A DNA stretch of 64,000 bases from the NCBI RefSeq assembly GCF_009650765.1, contig NZ_CP045740.1, positions 1,178,001 through 1,242,000 on the forward strand. The letters are read 5' to 3'. This stretch comes from Streptomyces sp. SUK 48 (lineage in GTDB: Bacteria > Actinomycetota > Actinomycetes > Streptomycetales > Streptomycetaceae). The notes beneath the pieces are model-generated. The model saw only the letters and a list, made by a program, of their open reading frames with translations. It searched no databases and was not told where the DNA came from. This document shows positions 16,944 to 24,164 of the stretch, one piece after another. The translations under genes and the position numbers were made by a program. The first letter of the stretch is position 1. Each line of letters starts with the position of its first letter.

Positions 16944-18740
16944 TCAGCTGGTACGGGGTCCGGCCGTGTCGGGTCCCGCCGCGTCGAGGAGGGCCGTGAG
17001 GGCGGCCCGGTGGCGGGCGGCGAGGTCGCGCACGGTCGCCTCGTCGTGCAGGGCGGTGGAGTACCACCACTCGACGCGCAGCACCTCGTCGTCGGTCGTG
17101 GCGATCACTTCGACCGGATGGGGCCGGGTCCAGTGCGGGGCCGTGATGTCGCCGACGGGCTCCGGCGCCACCTCGGGCAGCAGGGTGCCGAGCGGCAGGG
17201 TGTCCGTGTCGGCGCCCTCGAAGTCGAAGGAGATGTCGCTGGGCGGGGCGGCGCGCAGGGCCGCCGCGATGCGCGGCCGGCCATGGCGGCCGAGGGCGCC
17301 GAACCCCACGCCGCCGCCGGGCAGGGCCGCGAGATGGCCGACGGTCCGCGCGAGCCGTTCGGCCGCGGTGCCGGGGGCCAGGTCGAGGCGGACGGGCACG
17401 GTGGTGGTGAACCAGCCGGTGGTGCGCGCCAGATGGGTTTCGCCGACGGCCTCCTCGCGGCCGTGCCGCAGGATGTCGACCCGGACCGCGCTCTCGCCCA
17501 GCCACCCGGCCAGCACCTCGCCCAAGGCGTGCAGGACCAGGTCGCCGGGGTGGGCGCGATGGGCGCGGGCGGCCGCGTTCAGGAGGGCGGTCAGCTCCCT
17601 CGGGAACTCCTCGTGATGGGTCGCGGCGGTGCGGGCGGTGTTCGCCTCGCGCGGGTCGGCCACGGCGTGGTCCAGCGGGATGGCCGCGGGGGCGCGGACC
17701 ACCTCGGTCCACCAGTCGGCCTCCGCCTCGGCGTCGGCGGTGCGGGCGTGGGCGGCGAGCGCCTCGGCCCACTCCGGGTAGGGAGTTCCCTCGGCGCACC
17801 GGACATCGTCGTGGCCGGCTTCGAGTGCCGTGTACAACTCCTCCAGGTCTTCCAGGAGAACGGACCACGACACCATGTCGAAGGCCATCTGGTGGACGAC
17901 GATCAGCAACCGCCCCGGACGGGCCGGCCCGGCGTCGAAGCGGACGAACCGGGTCACCGGTCCGTTCTCCGGGTGCGGTGTCTTTTGTTCGACCGAGCAG
18001 CGCAGGGTGATGGCGGACGGCAGTTCGGTGTCGGCGATCCCGGAGACGTCCACCGTGTCCAGCACGGGACCGAGGGCGGCGCCGGGCGGGCCGTCGAGCG
18101 CGATGGCGGTCACCAGCTGCCTCGGGCGCCGGGCCGGGCGGGTCTCGACGGTCAGACGCAGCGAGGCGTGCCCGGCGACCAGGCGGCGGACCGCTTCGGC
18201 GAACAGCTCGCCGTCCAGGCCCGGCCGGGTGGTGAGGAGAAGTGCCTGGTTCCAGTGGCCCCGGTCGCCGGTCTGCTCCTCCCATGCCTGTTCCTGCGCG
18301 GGGGTGAGGACGACCGGGCCGTGCCCGGCGCCGGGCAGGCCCGCGCCCAGGGTGCGGCGCGGCCCGGCGCGCTCGGCGACCAGCGCGGCCAGCCGGCTCA
18401 TGGTCATCTCCGGGACGGCCAGCTCGCGCGGTGGCACACGGACTCCGTAGGCGTCCTCGATGCGGCGGGCGGTGCGGATGAGGTCCAGGGAGTCCACACC
18501 GAGATCGACGAGCGGCGCGGACAGATCGGCCTCCGGCGCGAGCACGGTGCCGGCGAGCCAGTCCTCCAGCCGGGCGCGGATCTCCTCGGCGGCCGGCCCG
18601 GACGGGCCGCCGGGGCCGTCCTGACCGGCGGTGCCGCCGGGGGCTGCCGGGCCCTTGCCGGCGGAAGCCGCGGGGCCGTTGTCCCCCGGGGCGTCGGACC
18701 GCGCGGGGACACCGGTGTGCGGGCGGGCCGCAGCGGTCAT
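16944..18740 (-). CDS. PCP-condensation-type NRPS protein (streptothricin ORF18-like)
   Basis: A 598-aa protein. A Gly/Ala/Pro-rich N-terminal linker is followed by a carrier domain (LGVDSLDLIRTARRIED, intact Ser) and a condensation/epimerisation-fold domain. The HHxxxDG motif is altered to HQMAFDMVSW, and an E-domain-like LRHGREE...TTGWFTT stretch is present. The ATG overlaps the carbamoyltransferase stop (ATGA). In streptothricin biosynthesis a PCP-C protein works with an A-PCP protein and a stand-alone A enzyme to assemble the beta-lysine chain. All three types occur in this window (24161 and 35046 are the others). The specific role is by analogy. Confidence 0.8.
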   Translation of the reverse strand: MTAAARPHTGVPARSDAPGDNGPAASAGKGPAAPGGTAGQDGPGGPSGPAAEEIRARLEDWLAGTVLAPEADLSAPLVDLGVDSLDLIRTARRIEDAYGVRVPPRELAVPEMTMSRLAALVAERAGPRRTLGAGLPGAGHGPVVLTPAQEQAWEEQTGDRGHWNQALLLTTRPGLDGELFAEAVRRLVAGHASLRLTVETRPARRPRQLVTAIALDGPPGAALGPVLDTVDVSGIADTELPSAITLRCSVEQKTPHPENGPVTRFVRFDAGPARPGRLLIVVHQMAFDMVSWSVLLEDLEELYTALEAGHDDVRCAEGTPYPEWAEALAAHARTADAEAEADWWTEVVRAPAAIPLDHAVADPREANTARTAATHHEEFPRELTALLNAAARAHRAHPGDLVLHALGEVLAGWLGESAVRVDILRHGREEAVGETHLARTTGWFTTTVPVRLDLAPGTAAERLARTVGHLAALPGGGVGFGALGRHGRPRIAAALRAAPPSDISFDFEGADTDTLPLGTLLPEVAPEPVGDITAPHWTRPHPVEVIATTDDEVLRVEWWYSTALHDEATVRDLAARHRAALTALLDAAGPDTAGPRTS

Positions 18741-20470
18741 GCGCCGGCCTCCCGCGGGGCACCGTCGGGGCGCCGGACCAGGAACGGGCCGAGGGCCAGG
18801 GCGTCCATCGGCAGCCGGTGGAAGGTGGCGAGGGCGTCGCCCGGGCTGCACACGACCGGTTCGTCGCGGCCGTTGAAGGAGGTGTTCAGGACGACCGCGG
18901 CGCCGGTGCGGTCGCCGACCTCGCCGATGAGCCGGTGGTAGAGGGGGTCGGCATCGGCGGAGACGGTCTGCGGCCGCGTGGTGCGGTCGCTGTGCACCAC
19001 GGCGGGCATCACGGCGGCGCCGGCCTCGGTGACCGGGGTGGTGACGATCATGTACGGCAGCGGGGTGGTGGTGCCGATCAGGGCTTCGGCCGCCTCTTGC
19101 CGCATGCTCGGGGCGAACGGCCGCCATGCCTCGCGGTCCTTGATGCGGACGTTCACCCGGTCGCGGGTCCGCTCGGGGCTCGGCACCGCGAGCATGCTGC
19201 GGTGGCCGAGGGCGCGGGGGCCGCCCTCGGCCCGGCCCTGGAACCAGCCGGCGACCCCGCCGGCGGCCAGGAGGTCCGCGGTCGCGGCGGCGATGTCCGG
19301 GGGCTCGGTGTAGGCGGTGCCGGTGCTCTCCAGGACTTGGCGGATCTGCTCGGGACTCCACTGCGGGCCCCAGGCCACCGAGCCCTTCATGGGCTGGATC
19401 CGGTCGCCCTCCTGGGCCGCGGCCCAGACCGCCGCGCCGAGCGAGACGCCCTGGTCGCCGGCGAGCGGCTGGACGAAGAGGTCCCGGACCTCGGGCATGC
19501 GCATGAGCTTGCCGTTGAGGGTGGCGTTGAAGCCGACGCCGCCCGCGATCAGCAGCGTGCTCTCGCCGCTCTCGCGGAGCAGGGTGCGGACGACGGCCAT
19601 GACCGCGCGCTCCAGCGCTGCCTGGGCCGTGGCCGCGAGGTCACGGTACTCGAACGGGTCCCGTTCCGTGACCGTGGTGTAGCGGCCCAGCCGGGAGGAG
19701 AAGCGGCGGGCGCGGCGGTTGGGCGCGTCGGGCAGCGCGTTCTCCAGGTGCGCCAGCCAGTGCCGAATGGTGGCCGTCTCCTCGTCGGTGCCCCCGATGG
19801 AGCGCAGGTCGGGCGGCACGACGCTGATGGCGAAGCCCTCGTCCGTGAAGTCCAGCGCTCCGCCGAAGGTGAGGTCCTGGGGGGTGCCGTAGGAGGCCAG
19901 GCCCATCATCTTGCCGGCCGCGTCGGCGCCGAGGCCGGCGTACTCGCAGACGGCGGCGTAGAAGTAGCCCAGTGACCAGCCGGGTGTATAGGCGCGCAGG
20001 GTCTTGATCTCACCGTCGATGCCGACGGCGAGGGTGGTGCTCGCATCCTCGCCCTGGCCGTCCAGGACCAGGATGGCGCCCCGGTCCCGTCCGGAGAGGT
20101 GGTAGGCGCTGGCGGCGTGTGCGATGTGGTGGTCGACGAACGTCAGCCGCGGGTCGCGGGTGCGCGGGAACAGCGCCTTGGGCAGCAGGTGTTCCAGCGC
20201 GTCGGCGTCGGTGGCGAACCAGTCCAGGTGCCGGTCGCGGAAGAGCTTGGGCAGGTCCCACCCGTGGGCGACGATGTCGATGTCGTCCAGGGTGAGGCCG
20301 TGTTCCGCGAGGCAGTGCGCGGCGGCGTTGAGGGGCGCCTCTCCGTAGGCGTGCTTGTTCCGGGTGAATCGTTCCTCTTCGGCCAGGGCGACGACTTCGC
20401 CGTCCACGACGAGGCAGGCGGCACCATCGTGGCTGGCCCCGGGCCAGCCGTTGACTCCGAGCACACGCAT
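18737..20470 (-). CDS. NodU/CmcH-family O-carbamoyltransferase
   Basis: A 577-aa carbamoyltransferase. The N-terminal kinase-like domain begins VLGVNGWPGASHDGAA and contains the metal/carbamoyl-phosphate motif VDHHIAHAASAYH. The C-terminal YrdC-like domain contains GRAEGGPRALGHRS. The family transfers carbamoyl from carbamoyl phosphate, via carbamoyl-AMP, to a hydroxyl of antibiotics such as tobramycin, novobiocin and cephamycin. In a streptothricin-type cluster it would carbamoylate the gulosamine sugar. The ATG at 20470 has GGGGACTG upstream. It follows the HTH regulator gene by 69 bp. Confidence 0.92.
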   Translation of the reverse strand: MRVLGVNGWPGASHDGAACLVVDGEVVALAEEERFTRNKHAYGEAPLNAAAHCLAEHGLTLDDIDIVAHGWDLPKLFRDRHLDWFATDADALEHLLPKALFPRTRDPRLTFVDHHIAHAASAYHLSGRDRGAILVLDGQGEDASTTLAVGIDGEIKTLRAYTPGWSLGYFYAAVCEYAGLGADAAGKMMGLASYGTPQDLTFGGALDFTDEGFAISVVPPDLRSIGGTDEETATIRHWLAHLENALPDAPNRRARRFSSRLGRYTTVTERDPFEYRDLAATAQAALERAVMAVVRTLLRESGESTLLIAGGVGFNATLNGKLMRMPEVRDLFVQPLAGDQGVSLGAAVWAAAQEGDRIQPMKGSVAWGPQWSPEQIRQVLESTGTAYTEPPDIAAATADLLAAGGVAGWFQGRAEGGPRALGHRSMLAVPSPERTRDRVNVRIKDREAWRPFAPSMRQEAAEALIGTTTPLPYMIVTTPVTEAGAAVMPAVVHSDRTTRPQTVSADADPLYHRLIGEVGDRTGAAVVLNTSFNGRDEPVVCSPGDALATFHRLPMDALALGPFLVRRPDGAPREAGA

Positions 20471-20539
20471 GGTCAGTCCCCAAAGGTCGGTCGGGATCGC
20501 CCGGTCGCGCCCCGCACCCGAGGGCACGGCGCGCGCCGG

Positions 20540-21172
20540 TCACACCAACCGATCTTGTCCGCCTGCCGAGTTGTACACGACCTGCCGCGTTGTGCGGAGA
20601 TCCGCGGCGAAGATCGCCGACGCCGCCTTCAGCACCTCGTTCGCGCGCCGCAGTTCCTCGACCTCCAGGCGCAGCCGCAGCAGTTCCGCCTTCTCGTCGC
20701 GCGTCAGCCCGTCCGTGCCGGCGTCGTGCGGGGCGCCGCGTACAACGGCGTCGGAGCCGCCGCGCTCCGGGCTCTCGTCGGCCCGGGTACGGACGGGCCG
20801 ACGGCCCGGGCCGGGCCCCCGGGCGCCGCGCGGGGCCGGGATACCGCTGGAGCGGCGGGACTCCCGTCCCGTGCTCGACCGCCCGGGTACCGGCGCGTCA
20901 CCGGCTTCCAGTTCGTCGCGGACGCTCTGCCAGCGGCGGGACCACGACTCCAGGTCGCCACCGCACGCGCCCACATAGGCGAGGGTCACCTTCAAAGAGG
21001 GTTTGTGCAGTCCCCGCGCGGCCTCGGCGAGCGTGGACACCGAATAGTGGGCCTTTTTCGCCATGGTGCGGTACGAGGGGTTCCCCGCCCGCCTCCGCAG
21101 GGCCCGCAAGTCGTGGGCGAACGCCTCCAGTGGTCCTGCCGTGGGATCCAATAACCGCTCTGGCCTGGGCAC
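20540..21172 (-). CDS. HTH regulator with IS3-OrfA-like C-terminal coil, TTA codon 7
   Basis: A 210-aa protein from the GTG at 21172, preceded by a GGGGGG-type SD. Residues ~13-75 form a Streptomyces-type helix-turn-helix domain (PLEAFAHDLRALRRRAG...YRTMAKKAHYSVSTLAEA). A Pro/Arg-rich linker follows. The C-terminal ~40 residues (EKAELLRLRLEVEELRRAN) closely resemble the leucine-zipper end of IS3-family OrfA proteins. Codon 7 is TTA (21152-21154), which would put translation under bldA tRNA control. It heads the leftward operon and faces the rightward KamA gene, so it is the likely cluster regulator. Confidence 0.75.
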   Translation of the reverse strand: MPRPERLLDPTAGPLEAFAHDLRALRRRAGNPSYRTMAKKAHYSVSTLAEAARGLHKPSLKVTLAYVGACGGDLESWSRRWQSVRDELEAGDAPVPGRSSTGRESRRSSGIPAPRGARGPGPGRRPVRTRADESPERGGSDAVVRGAPHDAGTDGLTRDEKAELLRLRLEVEELRRANEVLKAASAIFAADLRTTRQVVYNSAGGQDRLV

Positions 21173-21583
21173 TTTCCCCCCTGATGCTCGGTTGTGTCGT
21201 CGTAAGCACAGGTTCCGCGGGGCCGTACAACCGTGGTCAGCGGCGCAGGGTCCCGACGGCACGATCAGCCGGAGACCGGCGGTTTCCGATGAGAGATCCA
21301 CCGGACCGGATCTTCGGCAAGTGGTACATGTCAACCATGAGTACTTCAACATCAGTTAATGAATTACGCCACCCTCTCAGCCGGTCAACCGGTACGCGAG
21401 GGCGTCCGCGCCGCTTGTCCGCGCCGGCCCGGCGCTTCCGGTTCCCGCCGTGCGATTCCGGGTTGTACAGGGGCACTCGGCACCTTCACCCCGTACAACT
21501 TCCTGTCGTGTACAACCCCGCACCCTCTGCAAGATCGACGCAAGGCGATTCGGCCGAAACCAAGGGGATGGGGGTGCGGGTTG
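21173..21583. promoter_or_regulatory. Divergent promoter region with repeated GTACAAC motifs
   Basis: A 411-bp gap between the leftward regulator and rightward aminomutase genes. GTACAAC or its complement occurs at 21225-21231, 21463-21469, 21493-21499 and 21510-21516. The 12-mer GTCGTGTACAAC at 21505-21516 also occurs, inverted, at 20570-20581 inside the 3' end of the regulator gene. The spacing of the last two copies (17 bp) suits a dimeric regulator. Binding by the adjacent HTH protein is inference. An AT-rich stretch at 21330-21365 may hold a promoter. Confidence 0.5.
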
Positions 21584-22984
21584 GTGGACACGCCACGCGG
21601 CCAGGCCCGACCAGCGGCGCCGGAGGGCTTGTACGAGTACCGCAACCGTCCGCTCGTGGAGCCGGACTGGCGCCGCCTGCCCGGCTGGCGTGACGTCACC
21701 GCGGACCAGTGGGCCGACCCCCAGTGGCAGCGCGCGCACTGTGTGAAGGACGCGAAGGGCCTGCGCGCGGTCATGGGCGATCTGCTCGCGGAAAGCTTCT
21801 ACGAGGACTGGGAGCGGGACCGGCTGCACCGCGCCACCATGTCGGTGCTGCTGCCGCCCCAGATGCTCAACACCATGGCGACCGCGGCCGTGGGCCGCCC
21901 GGGCGAGCTCGGCAAGGCGTTCTACGACGACCCGGTACGCCGTTACATGCTGCCCGTCTTCTCCGACCGGCACCCCGAGTGGCCCTCGCATCCGATGGCC
22001 GCCCGGGACTCCCTGCACGAGCAGGACATGTGGGTGGTGGAGGGGCTGACCCACCGCTATCCCACCAAGGTGCTGGCCGAGTTGCTGTCGACGTGCCCGC
22101 AGTACTGCGGGCACTGCACACGGATGGATCTGGTCGGCAACTCCACGCCCCAGGTGGCCAAGAACAGACTGCGGCTGAAGCCCGCCGACCGGGCCGGCCG
22201 CATCCTGGATCATCTGCGCGCCTCCCCCGGCATCCGGGACGTCGTGGTCTCCGGCGGCGACCTGGCCAACATGCCGTGGCCCCGTCTGGAGCGCTTCCTC
22301 GGCGGCTTGCTGGAGATCGAGTCGGTCCGGGACATCCGGCTGGCCAGCAAGGGGCTGGTCGGGCTGCCCCAGCACTGGCGGTCCGGTCCCGTGCTGGAGG
22401 GTGTGGCGCGGGTGGCGCGGACGGCCAGGTCCCGTGGGGTGCGCATCGCGCTGCACACCCACGCCAACGCCGCCCAGCAGATCACCCCCGCGGTGGCGGA
22501 GGCGGCCCGGGCGCTGCTGGACGCGGGACTGCACGAGGTGCGCAACCAGGGTGTGCTGCTGCGCGGGATCAACGACAGCGCGCACGACCTGCTGGACCTG
22601 TGCTTCGCGCTCACCGACCACGCCGGGATCACGCCGTACTACTTCTACATGTGCGACATGATCCCCAACGCCGAGCACTGGCGGGTGCCGCTGCGCCGCG
22701 CCCAGGTGATCCAGCGTCAGATCATGGGCTACCTGCCCGGCTTCGCCACGCCACGCATCGTGTGCGACGTGCCGATGGCCGGCAAGCGCTGGGTGGACCA
22801 GGCCGACTCCTACGACCGCGAACTCGGCATATCCCACTGGAGCAAGAGCTGGCTCACCCCGCTGGAAATGGCGGACCCGGAGGCCGGCGGCGGCTCGTAC
22901 CACTACTACGACCCCATCGACACGCTTCCGCTGGCCGGACAGCGGTGGTGGCGGGACACCCGTCAGAGCGCCGGCCAGGGGTAG
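21584..22984 (+). CDS. Lysine 2,3-aminomutase-like radical SAM/PLP enzyme
   Basis: A 466-aa KamA-family protein with the [4Fe-4S]/SAM motif CPQYCGHC (Cys171, 175 and 178), VVSGGD for SAM binding and a C-terminal PLP region (VPMAGKRWV). It interconverts lysine and beta-lysine by radical 1,2-amino migration. In streptothricin and viomycin pathways this supplies the beta-lysine residue. The GTG at 21584, or the TTG just before it, follows AAGGGGATGGGGG. It is the first gene of the rightward biosynthetic operon. Related aminomutases use glutamate or arginine, so lysine is inferred from context. Confidence 0.87.
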   Translation: MDTPRGQARPAAPEGLYEYRNRPLVEPDWRRLPGWRDVTADQWADPQWQRAHCVKDAKGLRAVMGDLLAESFYEDWERDRLHRATMSVLLPPQMLNTMATAAVGRPGELGKAFYDDPVRRYMLPVFSDRHPEWPSHPMAARDSLHEQDMWVVEGLTHRYPTKVLAELLSTCPQYCGHCTRMDLVGNSTPQVAKNRLRLKPADRAGRILDHLRASPGIRDVVVSGGDLANMPWPRLERFLGGLLEIESVRDIRLASKGLVGLPQHWRSGPVLEGVARVARTARSRGVRIALHTHANAAQQITPAVAEAARALLDAGLHEVRNQGVLLRGINDSAHDLLDLCFALTDHAGITPYYFYMCDMIPNAEHWRVPLRRAQVIQRQIMGYLPGFATPRIVCDVPMAGKRWVDQADSYDRELGISHWSKSWLTPLEMADPEAGGGSYHYYDPIDTLPLAGQRWWRDTRQSAGQG

Positions 22985-23003
22985 AAGGGACAGGTGCACA
23001 ACC

Positions 23004-24164
23004 ATGAGCAGTCCGCGTCCGCCGGGTGAGGACCCCCCGGTGCTCGAAGAGTGGTACCGCCGGCACCTGGGCCCCGGCATCCACGACATCAGCTCCAGCG
23101 GCGTCCACCCGTACACCTTCGCGGAGATACGGGAGTTGTGCCGCATCCCGGCCGAGGACCTGGACGCGGTCGTCATGGACGACAGCGTCTCGCAAGGCGG
23201 CGCGGGCATCCGCCAGGCGATCGCCGACCGGTACGCGGGCGGCGACGCCGAGCGGGTGCTGGTCACCCACGGTTCCAGCGAGGCCATCGCGCTCACGCTG
23301 GGGGCGCTGCTGCGGCCCGGCGACCGGGTCGTCGTCCAGCAGGGCATCTACCATTCCCTTGGTCACTACCCCCGGGCGGCGGGCTGTGACATCGCCGCAT
23401 TGCCGGCCGCGGCCGTGCGCGACGGCGAGATCGACCAGAGCGTGCTGGAGAGCCTGGTCACCGCGGGGACCGCGGCCGTCGTCGTCAACTTCCCGCACAA
23501 CCCCTCCGGGGCCACGCTGTCGCCCCAGGGCCTGAAGGCACTGACCGAGCGGACCGCTTCCGTCGGCGCCACCCTGGTGTGGGACGCCGCCACCGCCGAG
23601 ATCGCGCACCGCTGGGACGTGCTCCCGGACCCCGCCGCCACGCACGGCGACACGGTCTCCTACGGCACCTTCTCCAAGACCTTCGGCCTGCCGGGACTGC
23701 GGGTCGGCTGGGCCATCGCGCCGCCCGGACTCATCACCGCCACCTTCCCGCTGCGGGACCGGACCACGCTCTTCCTGTCGCCGCTGGTCGAGCTGATCGC
23801 CGAGCGGGCCATGCGCCACGCCGACGTGCTGATCGGCACCCGGGCGGCCGAGGCGCGGCGCAACCTGGCGCACCTCACCACCTGGATGACCGAGCACGAG
23901 GACCTGGTGCGCTGGACGCCGCCGGAGGGCGGGGTGTGCGCGCTGCCCGTCTTCCGCGCACTGGAGCGGGCCGCGGCCGGGCCCGCGGCGGTGGAGCGGC
24001 TCTGCCTGGACCTGCTCTCCCGCCACCGCACCCTGCTGGTGCCGGGTACGGCCTTCGGCGCGCCGTACGGCGCACGGCTCGGCTTCGGCGGACCGGAGGA
24101 CCAGTTCCGGGCCGGACTCGCGGGACTCTCCGCGTTCCTGCGCACCCGGGGGGCCGTCCGATGA
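23004..24164 (+). CDS. Capreomycidine-synthase-like PLP enzyme (VioD/OrfR type)
   Basis: A 386-aa fold-type-I PLP protein. The N-terminal signature HDISSSGVHPYTFAEIREL matches what I recall for viomycin VioD and streptothricin OrfR. The cofactor Asn/Asp (VNFPHNPSG, VWDAATAE) and Schiff-base Lys225 (GTFSKTFGLPGLRVGW) are present. The family cyclises beta-hydroxyarginine to capreomycidine, an early step to streptolidine. It partners functionally with the oxygenase at 26412. An RBS-like AGGGACAGG precedes the ATG. A general aminotransferase is the alternative, but the signature is specific. Confidence 0.85.
   Translation: MSSPRPPGEDPPVLEEWYRRHLGPGIHDISSSGVHPYTFAEIRELCRIPAEDLDAVVMDDSVSQGGAGIRQAIADRYAGGDAERVLVTHGSSEAIALTLGALLRPGDRVVVQQGIYHSLGHYPRAAGCDIAALPAAAVRDGEIDQSVLESLVTAGTAAVVVNFPHNPSGATLSPQGLKALTERTASVGATLVWDAATAEIAHRWDVLPDPAATHGDTVSYGTFSKTFGLPGLRVGWAIAPPGLITATFPLRDRTTLFLSPLVELIAERAMRHADVLIGTRAAEARRNLAHLTTWMTEHEDLVRWTPPEGGVCALPVFRALERAAAGPAAVERLCLDLLSRHRTLLVPGTAFGAPYGARLGFGGPEDQFRAGLAGLSAFLRTRGAVR

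Noticed and set aside
14163..18941. A 1592-residue plus-strand open frame
   Set aside because: It mirrors two ABC exporter halves, the mini ligase and the PCP-C gene on the minus strand, and contains no domain signature.
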